DNA from: Tupaia tana
Lineage: Eukaryota; Chordata; Mammalia; Scandentia; Tupaiidae
Length of the DNA: 64,000 nucleotides
NCBI GenBank assembly: GCA_026018925.1
Contig: JAKSZU010000011.1
Coordinates: forward strand, 12,101,485-12,165,484
Direction of reading: 5' to 3'
A program made the position numbers and the translations under genes. Positions 50,913-60,607 of the stretch are shown one piece after another; within the stretch, counting starts at the first letter, position 1, and the number at the start of each line of letters is the position of its first letter. The notes under the pieces are model-generated. The model was given only the letters and a program-made list of their open reading frames with translations, did no database searches and was not told where the DNA came from.

Positions 50913-51142
50913 CTTTTTTATTAGAGATTTTTACTACAGGGTGTGTGTACTTACCAGAGAGACAGAGAGACAGAAAATGAGAAATCACCCCTCATGGGGG
51001 ATGGCCATACTGCAATCCCTTCTCTTCCTTTCTCCTCTTGGGAGTTTGGGTATGCACGTACACACACCCGAGTCCAGGACTTGAACCATGGTCAACTATG
51101 TGAGAGTCTAGCGATGTAACCATTACACCATCTGCTGGTCCC
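50913..51142 (-). mobile_element. SINE-A copy, antisense
   Basis: TTAGAGATTTTTACTACAGGG, CACCCCTCATGGGGGATGG, GGACTTGAACCATGG, CCATCTGCTGGTCCC. The B-box side has a short deletion (CACACACCCGAGTCC). Confidence 0.85.
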
Positions 51143-51152
51143 CAATTGTAGA

Positions 51153-51326
51153 TATTTTTAAAAGATTTATTTATTTGATTTTATTTATTCATTCATTTTA
51201 ATTTGACCAGAGAGAGACAGAGAGAGAGGGAAAGTGAGAAAACAAGCCACCAGGTCCAGGACTTGAACCGTGGTCGTTCATGTGGGAGTGTCCAGCACCT
51301 TAGCTACCACACCACCTTCTGGTCCC
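51153..51326 (-). mobile_element. SINE-B copy, antisense
   Basis: ATTTTAATTTGACCAGAGAGAG, GCCACCAGGTCCAGGACTTG, CACCACCTTCTGGTCC. CCCCAATTGTAGAT occurs on both sides (51139-51152 and about 51327-51341). Confidence 0.9.
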
Positions 51327-51472
51327 CCCCCAATTGTAGATTTCTAACTTGTGTGTGTTTACCCCCTTCTCTTCCCCCGGACTGTGATTTGTCCGTTCTG
51401 CCTCTGCCCATCTCTCCCTAGCTTCCTTTTGATTTTGGAATGGTGAAGGAGAGACAGCATCTTTGCTGGTAC

Positions 51473-51602
51473 AAGGAAACTTCAAAAAATTTGTGGGAAA
51501 GTGGAATTAAAGTATGACTTTATTTGGGTACAGAAACATTTCAAATCCATATATAGCTTTCTTAGACTATGTATTTTCTATGAACTTTTTGAAGACCTCC
51601 TT
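51473..51602. mobile_element. Mariner MITE, Hsmar2-like
   Basis: AGGAAACTTCAAAAAATTTG, GGAATTAAAGTATGACTTTA, CAAATCCATATATAGC, TATGAACTTTTTGAAGACC: near full length. Confidence 0.8.
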
Positions 51603-52351
51603 TTCCCCCTATACTTTCTGTCTGTGAGGCCAGGCCAGTAGCCTAGTAGGACAGGCTGAACCCATGGAAGCAGGAAGCAGGGATGAAGGAAGATCCGGAG
51701 TGGGCTGGCGTAGCAGGGGAAGCTGGGGCAGCTGATGCAGGGGGAAGGCAAATGACACCTGGGGCTTTGTGCCACAAAAGCTAGAGAACAAACGAGAGGG
51801 AATTGGGGATGAAGGCGCTGGAACAATGCTCAGGACTGGGGCACACAGGAAGCCAAGAGCCCTCACTGGGACTACCGAGCCATCCTGGGCAGGTGGAGTG
51901 CATTTCCTGGAATGCTTTTCCAGGATGCATTTAGACGGTCTTGGGCAAGACTTGGAGTGCCAGTGAATCATGCAAAGAGAAGGGTATTTCTTTTGCAACT
52001 CTCTCTGGGCCAGCTGATTATTAGTGTGGAAGAAGTTCCAGGTGGCGCTGGGTTGGAGCAGACCTCAGCAGGTAGCAGTATCTAGCTGGGATGGAAAAGC
52101 TTTGCTCGGACTTTGTTGTGGTTATTTTTATGGTTACTATAGATTTCTGGCAAGTGTTACCAGTTTTCCATTCAGAGGCTAATATCAATTTTTCTGACAT
52201 GCTTTTTAAGGGAAAAAGAAAAGGTGAGCCAACTGAAAATATTAGTAAACAAGAGAAAGAGGACTATGAGGTTATACTGAACATCATAATGGGGGGGTCA
52301 AAGAAAGACAGGCTCCCAGGAAGATCTGGTATGGGGGTGGCAGGTCTCTCG
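51603..52351. other. Low-copy DNA, no gene seen
   Basis: About 750 bp. An 88-codon + frame (52091-52357) is AT-richer than its surroundings but has no recognised domain. Confidence 0.45.
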
Positions 52352-52545
52352 CTGTAGGGTTAAATGGGTCAGAGTTCAAACCCATTAACAGTGTGACCGT
52401 GGGCAAGTCATTTCATGTCTTTGAGCTGCGGTGACTCCACTGTAAAACATTTTTATAGATACTGAACGAGCTCGTGTGTGTCACGTGCTTGGCCTGAGGC
52501 CCAACACAGTCATTGTAAATGGTGGTTATTGCTATTGAAGTTCAT
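52352..52545 (+). repeat. MIR
   Basis: GGTCAGAGTTCAAACCC, GTGTGACCGTGGGCAAGTC, ATTTCATGTCTTTGAGC, GACTCCACTGTAAAACA and CACGTGCTTGGCCTGAGGC follow MIR in order. Confidence 0.8.
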
Positions 52546-52682
52546 TGACATGAAATACTGAACTTCGAGGCTGCTGCTCCTGAGCCCATGCGTAGGAGAA
52601 TGGAACAGGCAGATCTGTGAGGCCACGAGCTCTCTGTCAATACAAGTGTTTTCCTTTTTTCCCTCATTTTCTAATTTTAGGA

Positions 52683-52935
52683 TTTTTTTTTCTCCAATAG
52701 GTTACATGTGCTTGTTAGAGGCAGACAGACAGTGAGAGGGAAAGTGAGAAATCACCCCTGGGTTGGCGGGGGAGATGGCCATGCCACAATCCCTTCTACT
52801 CCATTCTCCTCCTGGAATTTTGGGTATGCCGCACTTGTGCCCGGTGTGATTTTCAAGTCACCAGGTCTGGGACTCAGACTGTGGTCAGCCATGGGGGGAG
52901 TCCAGCACCTTAACCACCATGCCACCTACTGGCGT
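52683..52935 (-). mobile_element. SINE-A copy, antisense
   Basis: TTTTTCTCCAATAGGTTACATG, GAGAAATCACCCCTGGG, GGAATTTTGGGTATGCC, GGGACTCAGACTGTGG, CATGCCACCTACTGGC. Confidence 0.85.
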
Positions 52936-52997
52936 TGTTTCTGGGAGTCTGCAGTGTAGGTATATACTAACCAAGGCATGTCTACATGACCAGTTCC

Positions 52998-53213
52998 CTC
53001 TTTTTCTAAGTGTATTTATTTCATGAGAGCAGAGAGTAAGACAGGTACCCCCTAACAGGGTCTTCACGCCACAGTCCAACCCCAGACTTGGGGAGCATGA
53101 CTCACAGGCACGCCTGTGTACACCTGTGTGTAGGGAGAGGACTCTGGATTCAAACTCAGGACCTTCCCCTTTGGGTGCAGTTGTGCTACTGCTGTGCCAC
53201 TGCCTGGCCCCAT
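52998..53213 (-). mobile_element. SINE-C copy, antisense
   Basis: GTGTATTTATTTCATGAGAGC (complement of AATAAATA), AACAGGGTCTTCACGCC, GGATTCAAACTCAGGACC, reversed head CTGTGCCACTGCCTGGCCCC. This is a good reference copy for the family. Confidence 0.85.
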
Positions 53214-53321
53214 TATACACATGCTTTAGAAACTTGTCAACCATGTAGGGTTTGGTGGCAGGATCAGATGGGCCAAATGGCAGGGAAGATCAGGAATATT
53301 CCATAGCCCATGTGGGGAAGG

Positions 53322-53334
53322 CGCTGACTCAGCA
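53322..53334. promoter_or_regulatory. MARE-like site
   Basis: CGCTGACTCAGCA matches 12 of 13 bases of the palindromic Maf recognition element TGCTGACTCAGCA. Lies in 290 bp of unique DNA (53214-53504). Function untested. Confidence 0.4.
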
Positions 53335-53504
53335 GGCCTGAGCCGCTCTCCTTGGGAGGGCGGCCCTTGCCTGTTGTCCTGGTACTTGAATTTAGAAACC
53401 CTTCACACTCTTCTAAATGAGAAGGGTTTTCTCTAAAATGTCCATGTAAACAGTATGGTTTGTCCTGAATACCTGCTTTGTTTCTGCAGTTCAGGTCTAT
53501 GCTA

Positions 53505-54310
53505 ACCCGGGGGTGTCCAGTCCCCAATAAAAACCTCAGTGTCTAATGAGCTTCCCTGGTAGACCACATTCTACACGTGCTGTCATGACTCATTGCCGGA
53601 GGAATTAAGGAATTAAGCATGTCCTGCATGTCTTTGTTTTTTTTTTTTTGTTTTTTTTTTTAAAAGTTTTTTTCTCTTTATTCCTGAGACAAATTTATGT
53701 GTGTGTGCACATGAGAGTGAGTGGAGTGAGGGAGAGAGACGCACCCTCCACAACCCCCTTCTAACCCCTGGGTCTTGAGTGCTCACACATGTACTTGGCA
53801 TGGTTTTTGCAAAATGACCAGGCAGGGGAGTCAAACTATAGGCATTTGGCAGGATCTGGGTCCTCTTGAGCAGTGCATTACCGCTGCACCATGGGGCCAG
53901 ACTATCCTGTGTATCCTTTTTGTTTTTGGAGAGGTTTTTGCTATAGGCTGCATGTGCTCGCCAGAAAGACAGAGAGAGACAGAGACAGAAAGCGAGAAAT
54001 CACCCCCCGGAGGGATGGCCACACCGCAATCCCTTCTCCTCCATTCTCCTCTTAGGATCTTGGGCACACATGTACATGTGCCCAAGTGAGTTTAAACCAC
54101 CAGGTCCAGGACTTGAACCGCGGTCGACTACATGGGAGTCCAGCAACATAGCCATTACACTAACTGCTGGTCCCACCTGCATGTCTTAATTTCAGTTTAG
54201 TAATACTGTTTTTGGGTTTCTGGCCTCCAGAAGAATACATTTCTGTTGCTTTAAGCCACCAAGTTTGGGGTAATTTGTTATACAGAGGCCAAAGGAACCT
54301 GTTTAGAAAT
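53505..54310 (+). mobile_element. LTR-like fragment split by two SINEs
   Basis: ACACGTGCTGTCATGACTC...GGAGGAATTAAGG at the left, and GGCCTCCAGAAGAATACATTTC, TGTTGCTTTAAGCCACCAAG, GGGGTAATTTGTTATACAG at the right, resemble the 3' part of an MLT-type LTR. CCTGCATGTCTT is at 53623-53634 and 54176-54187, bracketing the insertions. Confidence 0.6.
53655..54175 (-). mobile_element. Antisense SINE-C-like and SINE-A copies
   Basis: Copy 1 (about 53655-53904): TTTTTTTCTCTTTATTCCTG, GGAGGGAGAGAGACGCACC, CATTACCGCTGCACCATGGGGCCAG. Copy 2 (about 53917-54175): GGAGAGGTTTTTGCTATAGG, CACCCCCCGGAGGGATGG, GGACTTGAACCGCGG, TAACTGCTGGTCCC. Confidence 0.85.
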
Positions 54311-54698
54311 GCATGTAAGGTGCTTACCCAAAAGGAGCTGGGTCTCTAACTTCTCCCTGCTTGTTGTTCTTTAAGCATTGAACATTGCTGTTGGTGTAAT
54401 ACCTTGGCCCTTCCCCAGGGAATAGTATACAGGACTCTTTCTTGGTATAGAGGTCCTACTCAAATTAGCTTCTAACAAAAAAAGTTGTTTCTGGTTTGGT
54501 ATAACCAAAATATTTTCATGAAATTGAGCTTCAGGTGTAGTTTGAGCTAGTGGCTCAAACAGCGTTTTCAGAGTCTGACACCTCTCTGCCTCTGCCTCCC
54601 TCTCTTCCTCACCAGTGCCTTTTCTTGTGTGCGGTTTCCTATAAGGTGTCAAGGTGACCATTAGCAGCTTCAGGCTCGTGTTGTACCATAGTAATATG
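54311..54698. other. Low-copy DNA, no gene seen
   Basis: About 390 bp unassigned. Confidence 0.45.
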
Positions 54699-55363
54699 AG
54701 GGGCTTTTAAAAACTCATGGCGTGCCAGCAGATGGCATGAAGGTTCAGGTGGCTGGATCTCACATGGCTGACTGTGCTGTTTGAGTCCTGGACTCAGTGG
54801 CTTGAAAAACACACCAGGCACATGTGCATGGATGCCAAAAATCCTGAGAGCAGAATGGATTGTGGCATGGCTATCATTCTCTGGAGGATGCTTTTTTACT
54901 TTCCTCCTCTCTCTCTCTGTCTCTGGCTGTCTCTGGTGAGTACATGCACCCTATAGTAAAACAAAAACTTCAGGGCTAGCAGATGACGTAGTGGTTATGG
55001 CACTGGACTCCTACATGACCAACCATGGTTCGAGTCCCAGACCTGGTGACTTGAAAATCATGCCAGGCATATGTGCATGCATGCCCCAAATCTCAGGAGG
55101 AGAATGGAGGAGAAGGGATTCCAGCATGGCCATCCTCCCTGAGGGGGGTCGATTTCCCACTTTCTCTCTCACTGTCTCTCTCTGTCTCTGTTGAGTGTAC
55201 ACGCTCTATGGCAAAAACCTTAAAAAACTAAACAAACAAAAGCTTCATGGACAAGTGGATTTAAAATATAAGTTTATTTTGGCACAAACGTTTTCAAAAT
55301 GTTTTATGATTATAAAATGTATTAGTTATTAGGATACATTTTCCATAAACTTTTTGAAGACCT
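54699..55363. mobile_element. Mariner MITE (Hsmar2-like) split by two SINEs
   Basis: Left piece 54699-54720 (GAGGGGCTTTTAAAAACTC). Right piece about 55243-55363 (GTTTATTTTGGCACAAACG, ACATTTTCCATAAAC, TTTTTGAAGACCTCC). (CTC/CTTC)ATGG lies at the break on each side. Confidence 0.75.
54721..55240 (+). mobile_element. Two tandem SINE-A copies in a MITE
   Basis: Copy 1 (54721-54970): GCCAGCAGATGGCATGAAGG (CTCF core pattern at 54725-54737), CTGTTTGAGTCCTGG, CCCTATAGTAAAAC. Copy 2 (54972-55240): GGGCTAGCAGATGACGTAGTGG, GGTTCGAGTCCCAGACC, GAAGGGATTCCAGCATGGCC, CTCTATGGCAAAAACC. Confidence 0.9.
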
Positions 55364-55378
55364 CCCCCCCCCCCCCCC
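55363..55378. repeat. Poly-C run
   Basis: An unbroken C-run of about 16 bp at the right end of the MITE. Confidence 0.9.
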
Positions 55379-56294
55379 ATCGTTTGTTTGATTAATTCCA
55401 ACCAAGGTCCAGGGACTCATCCCTGAATGACTGACCTGGGTCGTGTACCTCATCCAAACTAGTCCCTGTGCCCAGGGAGATGGGATCTGCTGACTGGCCA
55501 GGACGGGGCCGCATGCCCCAGAGCGCAAGGACTGAGAGAGAGGAAGGTTCTTCCTAAGGAGAGCCAGGCGGTCTCAGCAGAAGTGGGGTGGGCCAGCTGC
55601 TGGGCAGGCTTGGACAACATGGGGGTGCAAGTTGCTCCAGCGTGGGGTTCCAGAGGCCAAGGTGCCTTTGGAGCCCCTGGTGGTTTCCAGGCCATCAGGC
55701 CACCCAGGGTGTGCGTGGAAATGCCAGCTCTTGCCCAGAGGTTCCTCAAGCCCCTCAAGTTTGGAAACGAGACTCGCAGTCCCCACATGTCAAGGGACCC
55801 TAGGAAATGCCGAGGCTGATTCGGGAGGTCCCAGAAGATCAAACCTAAGAAGCTGCAGAGCGGCCTCTGCCTGGATGGGGCCTCCCGTTTGAAAATCTCA
55901 TTATCAAAGCATCTCTGAACTTCTGTTGGCATTTGCATGACTCATGTTCGATCTGGTGTGGGCTGTGCTGGGAAATGGAAAAGGGAAGTGGGGCAAGCGC
56001 GGGTGCTACAATGGGGCTCTCTTTGGCAATGGGCTTTGGGGAGAGCGATGACTCACGGGGGGCCACTGAGGCAACAAAGGAACTTCTGTGACCAGATGAG
56101 AAATAAAGCACTTCCTCAGCCCCTTCGGGCCCCTCGCAAGTGGGAGTCCTGGGCCTGGATGTCCTGAAGGAGGCATCCTGGCCAGGAAGGATGACCAGGG
56201 CAGAGCCATGCTGGACGTGGGGCAGGAGGCCCCCATGACGAGTAGGTGGAGTCGAGGTGAGATCCACACCGTCAGCCCCTAGTGCTATGCCTTC
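55379..56294. other. Low-copy DNA, no gene seen
   Basis: About 915 bp. Frames of up to 159 codons on opposite strands overlap and have no domain. It contains the octamer/AP-1 composite at 55931-55944. Confidence 0.5.
55931..55944 (+). promoter_or_regulatory. Overlapping octamer and AP-1 motifs
   Basis: ATTTGCATGACTCA joins the POU octamer ATTTGCAT (55931-55938) to the AP-1 site TGACTCA (55938-55944), sharing one base. Predicted from motif match only. Confidence 0.35.
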
Positions 56295-56822
56295 TACTTT
56301 ATTATTACTATTATTAGGTTCTTGTCATAGGGCATGTACACTTGCTGAACAGAGATAGAGAAAAAAATGAGACATCCCCCCCGGGGGGGAGTGATAGCCA
56401 CACAATCCCTTTTCCTCCATTCTCCTCTCGGGATTTTAGGCATGCATTCACATGTGCCTGGCGTTATTTTCAAGCTGCCAGGTCCGGGACCCAAACTCTG
56501 GTTTGAGTCTCTCATGTGAGAGTCCAGTGCCTCAGCTACCATGCCACCTACCGTCCCCTGTCTTCTTCTTTTTGAAGTTTATTTATTTCGTTCATGATAG
56601 AAAGTACATACACATGCACGAGAGAGAGAGAGAAAGCGTCCTCAATGGGGTCTCATCACACCACAATCCACGTCCTACAGCCCTCCAGCTTCTAAGGGTC
56701 TTGGGCATGTGAGCACATACCCGGAGTGTTTTCAGGCTGATTCGGGGATCTGAACCCACAGCTGGCCGAGTGGCTACACTGCAGTTTGGTTTGCTACTGC
56801 CTGTACCTCCTGGCTGGGCCAG
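56295..56822 (-). mobile_element. Antisense SINE-A and SINE-C copies
   Basis: Copy 1 (about 56295-56560): GTTCTTGTCATAGGGCATG, CATCCCCCCCGGGGGGGAG, GGGATTTTAGGCATGC, CCATGCCACCTACCGTCCCC. Copy 2 (about 56565-56822): GTTTATTTATTTCGTTCATG (complement of AATAAATAAA), (GA)n, AATGGGGTCTCATCAC, GGGGATCTGAACCC, CTGCCTGTACCTCCTGGCTGGGCC. Confidence 0.85.
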
Positions 56823-56825
56823 TGT

Positions 56826-57060
56826 CACGTCTTGTTTGCAGCGTGACCTTGGATAAGAGCCTCACCCTGACAAAGCTTCAGGCCCACCTGGGGCTGCGGT
56901 CCCAGCTGTGGGTGCACGCACACCCCCGGTGCAGACTACGAAACTGTTCTCACCTGGTTCCATCCTCAGTAAAGTGGGCATAATCGTAGAACCCAGATGG
57001 CTTCAGGTTTCAGGTGTCCTGCTTTGGATGGTGATGTGACTATTAAGTGAAGTAATGCAC
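56826..57060 (+). repeat. MIR-like remnant
   Basis: GCGTGACCTTGGATAAGAGCC, CCATCCTCAGTAAAGTGGGC, ATAATCGTAGAACCC, TATTAAGTGAAGTAATGC resemble MIR in order, with unrelated sequence in the middle. Confidence 0.5.
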
Positions 57061-57114
57061 ACACATATCTATAGTTCCCCCATAACTTAATCAGAGCTCC
57101 CTGGGGGCAGTGTT

Positions 57115-57398
57115 CTATTCTTTCTTTCCTTTTCCTTTCCTTTATTTTTAATGGTTAAAGGGCTTGTGCACCTGCCAGAGAGGGGGAGGGGGAGGGAACA
57201 GAAGAATGTGGCTTCAGTGGGGCATGACCATGCCACGATCCCTTCTCTTCCATTGCTCTGTCCTTGGGGGATTTGGGGCACACACATGCCCAGTGGTTGT
57301 TGTCGTTGTTTTCCTGGCTACCAGGGCTGGTATTCAGGCTGTGGGTGGCCACGAGGGATGCAGCTCCCTTCACCGTGAAGCGCAGACTCGCTGAGTAA
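57115..57398 (-). mobile_element. Old SINE-A copy, antisense
   Basis: TTTCCTTTCCTTTATTTTTA tail side, GGGCTTGTGCACCTGCCAGAG, GATTTGGGGCACACACATGC, GGTATTCAGGCTGTGG. The head is poorly preserved. Confidence 0.7.
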
Positions 57399-58584
57399 GG
57401 CTCCTTGTCTGGCTTACCTCTGTGTCTGGGCGTAGAAGGGCTCTAGCTCACGGGAGACAGAGCAAGCGTTGGACACGTGAACAAATACAGCGTGCCGTGC
57501 AGCAGGCGTCTTGACACAGGTGGTCCCGAGTCCCAGCATATTTCAGACATCATGTCAGGGCTGCTCAGAGCTGTGGCTGCTGTGCTTTGAAGCAGAGATG
57601 GTGGCTTTGGTGGAAATGGTGAAGAATTGCAACAGAGAAGTTAAATACGTTTTTGGCTGTATCAAGCCGGAGCAGGATGACAGGGCTTTCCTGGGGGGTA
57701 GGGCACGGGGACACATGCGTTTGCACACGTACACAGGCGTTTGCCACCGTCACGTGCCTCTGCCCGTCAATTTGATGGAGGGGAAAGGGAGCAGGGGCTC
57801 CTTTTATGAGAATGACAGAGTAGGGAGTTGGCAGGCTCTGCCTGTCTGTCCCTTCAGGGGAAACCCCATGAAACCACTACAGTCACCCTCTGTTGCCCGT
57901 CGTGACCTACTCTGGGAAACCCAGCCAAGGAGTGGAAACAAAGCCTAGGGAAGGGGCTGTCTTAGGAGGGAAGCATCCTTTCTGTGTGAACCCCACAACT
58001 GCACAGGTAGGATGCCCCCCCAGCACCTCTGCCCTCCCCCAGGCTGCCTGGCAACTGCAGGCCTCACCCACAGAATGCAGGACCCCTCTAGTTACCCACA
58101 GGGTCTGGGGGGCAAGAGGGCATTTGGGGAGGAGAGTGAGAACTGCAGGGTCACTAGGGATTAGCATCAGCTAATGATGGCTCAGCCCTGCAGGGAGGGA
58201 AGGGGAAGAGAGGGAATAGGGATGTGAGCCCTCAGGGCTTGCTGGTTCAGGGATTCCTGAGCCCAGAAAGCAACCCACCAGCAAAGCAGAATTAAGGATG
58301 TTATTTGAAGTTATTCAGATGAGATTTAAATGACCACGTCCTCTGTGTTCATGGGGCTTCTATAGGGAAGATGCATTTGTATGTGTTTAATGTTTGTTTA
58401 TGCTTCATACAAATCAGTGAGTTATTTGTGGATCAGATGATTTCCTGATTACTTGAAGACTGTCCTTTAAAATCCCTAACAGATTGGTCAACAGTCCTCC
58501 TTCCCTGTGGTCAGAGCTTCTTGACCACTTCTAAAAGTCCTAGGGTTGATGTCTCTGTCGTATATGGACTTGAGTCAGGGTCAC
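57399..58584. other. Low-copy DNA, no gene seen
   Basis: About 1.2 kb. A 145-codon + frame (57511-57948) and an 86-codon minus frame show no domain. No repeats recognised. Confidence 0.5.
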
Positions 58585-58904
58585 CAAGAACTAGCCGAGA
58601 CCTTGTCTGTGTTAGGCTGTAACTGGGCTTCTCAGACTTGCCACCAGGAACACTTTGGACTGGTGGGTTCTTTGTTGTGGATGGGTGGTCTTACACATTG
58701 GAGAATGTCTAGCAACAGCCCTGGCCTCCACTCACCAGCTGCCAGTAGCCCCCTGAGGTAGGCATTGTAACGACACCCCCAAAGATGTCCACACCTGAGT
58801 ACCTGGGACCTGTGAGTTAGGCTATGTGCAAGGGACATTCAGGGTTGTAGATCTGCTGACCTTGAGATGGGAAATTACCCTGAGCTATCAGGATTGCTCC
58901 AACA

Positions 58905-59325
58905 TAAATTAATTTAAAAAAAAGTTTCCAAAAAAAATCTTATAAAAATATGTGTAACGGGAACCAGCAGTTAGCATAATGGCTATGTCGCTGGACTCCC
59001 ACGTAGTCGACCGCGGTTTGCGTCCTGGACCCGGTGGCTTAAAACTCATGCCGGGTACGTGTGCGTGTGTGCCCAAGATCCCGAGAGGAGAATGGAGGAG
59101 AAGGGATTGCGGCGTGACCATCCCCCCGAGGGGTGATTTCTCGCTTTCTGTCTCTAATGTCTCTCTCTGTCTGTCTGGCGAGCGCACGCGCCCTATAGCA
59201 AAAATCTCTCCAAAAAAAAAAAAAAAAAAGAAAAAGAAAAAATATATATATGTGTAATGGAAAAACTATGTATGAATTTTAAAAAGTTTTTGTACCAAAA
59301 TAAATTCATATTTTAATTGTAAAAA
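58905..59325 (-). mobile_element. Mariner MITE (Hsmar2-like), antisense, split by a SINE
   Basis: AAAGTTTCCAAAAAAAATC at the left of the SINE. At its right, AAAAACTATGTATGAATTTT, AAAGTTTTTGTACCAAAATA and AATTCATATTTTAATTG are the reversed MITE interior. Confidence 0.6.
58958..59236 (+). mobile_element. Young SINE-A copy inside the MITE
   Basis: GGGAACCAGCAGTTAGCATAATGG head, GCGGTTTGCGTCCTGGACCCGG, full body, CCCTATAGCAAAAATCTC, long A-tail. TATGTGTAA(C/T)GG on both sides. Confidence 0.9.
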
Positions 59326-59334
59326 AATAAAATA

Positions 59335-59502
59335 TTTAATTTATTATTACTTAAAATTTGCTGTAAGGCCTTTGTGCTCATCAGAGAGAGAAAGACAGAG
59401 AGGGTGAGAAAAAATAAGAAAGCAAGCTGCCATGTCTGGGACTTGAACCTTGCTCGGCCATGTGGGAGTCCAGCATCTTCCCCACCACACCACTTACTGG
59501 CC
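59335..59502 (-). mobile_element. SINE-B-like copy, antisense
   Basis: TTACTTAAAATTTGCTGTAAGG, (GA)-rich, GTCTGGGACTTGAACCTTG, CCACACCACTTACTGGCC. GCTCCAAC(A/G)TAA lies at 58897-58908 and at 59503 onward, bracketing this SINE plus the MITE. Confidence 0.75.
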
Positions 59503-59547
59503 TGCTCCAACGTAATCTTAAGTGTCCTTAGAAGTGAAGAAGGAGAT

Positions 59548-59798
59548 GGGACCAGCAGTTGACGTAATAGGTATGTCGCTGAACTCCCATGTGGTCAACC
59601 ACGGTTCGAGTCCTGGACCTGGGGGCTTAAACTCACTCCAGGCACATGTGCACATGTGCACAAGATCCCAAGAGGAGAATGGAGGAGAAGGGATTGCGGC
59701 ATGGCCATCTCCCTGGGGGTGATTTCTCGCTTTCTATCTCTCTGTCTTTCTGGCAAGTGCGTGTACCCTATAGCAAAAACCTCTCAAAAAAAAAAAAA

Positions 59799-59842
<44 letters not shown>
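59548..59842 (+). mobile_element. SINE-A copy in MLT1, (GA)n tail
   Basis: GGGACCAGCAGTTGACGTAATAGG head, GGTTCGAGTCCTGGACC, full body, CCCTATAGCAAAAACCTC, A-tail then (GA)n. Target duplication AAGTGAAGAAGGAGA(T/C) at about 59532-59547 and after 59842. Confidence 0.95.
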
Positions 59843-59847
<5 letters not shown>

Positions 59848-60105
59848 TGAAGAAGGAGACGGAAATGGCGGAATGAAGATTCTCAGCCTGCCCTTGAAGG
59901 TAGAAGGGCCACCAGCCAAGGACTGTGGGCAACCTCTAGATGGAGAGTACAGAGCAGGTCTTCCCTAGAGCCTCCAGGAGGATGTGGCTCTGCCAGCACT
60001 TTGACTGGAGCCCAGCGAGATCCACTTCTAAGCTACTGAGCGTCAGGATAATAAAGCTGTGTTGCTTTAAGGCACATTTGTGGTAATGCGCCTTTGTTTT
60101 TGTTG

Positions 60106-60607
60106 TTGTTTTTTTTTGAGTTTTGTTTTTTTTCCTTCCCATAGGGTGCATGTACTCGCCAAAGAGACAAAGAGAGATAGTGAGAGGGAAAGTGAGAGAT
60201 CACCACACACAACCCGCCCCCCCCCCCCCCAAGGGGTTGGCCACACTGCAGTCCCTTTTACTCCATTCTCCTCCTGGAATTTTGGCAACACATGTACAGG
60301 CTCCTCATTTTCAAGCTACCAGGTCCGGGATTCGAACTGTAGTCAGCCATATGAAAGTCCAGCACCTTAACCACCACGCTACCTGCTGGCTCCGGGTAAT
60401 TTGTTTTAAACTCTGTTTCTTCCATGAGAGAGAGAGAGAGCACACCCCCAGGAGGGTCCTCATGCCGTGATCTACCCTGAGTCTCAGCCCATCTGGATCA
60501 TGGGCATGGATGGGCACAAACCCGTGTGTGTGCGGGGAGGCCCCAAGACTCAAACCCAGGACCTTTCTGTTGGTTCGGTTGTGTCAGCACTGCACCACCG
60601 CCTGGCC
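60106..60607 (-). mobile_element. Antisense SINE-A and SINE-C copies in MLT1
   Basis: Copy 1 (about 60106-60393): TTCCCATAGGGTGCATGTAC, C-run at 60219-60231, GGGATTCGAACTGTAGTC, CTACCTGCTGGCTCC. Copy 2 (about 60410-60607): TTCTTCCATGAGAGAGAG, CCAGGAGGGTCCTCATGCC, GACTCAAACCCAGGACC, CACTGCACCACCGCCTGGCCCC. Confidence 0.85.

Noticed and set aside
57511..57948. 145-codon plus-strand frame in unique DNA
   Set aside because: No recognisable domain or exon structure; composition does not differ from its flanks.
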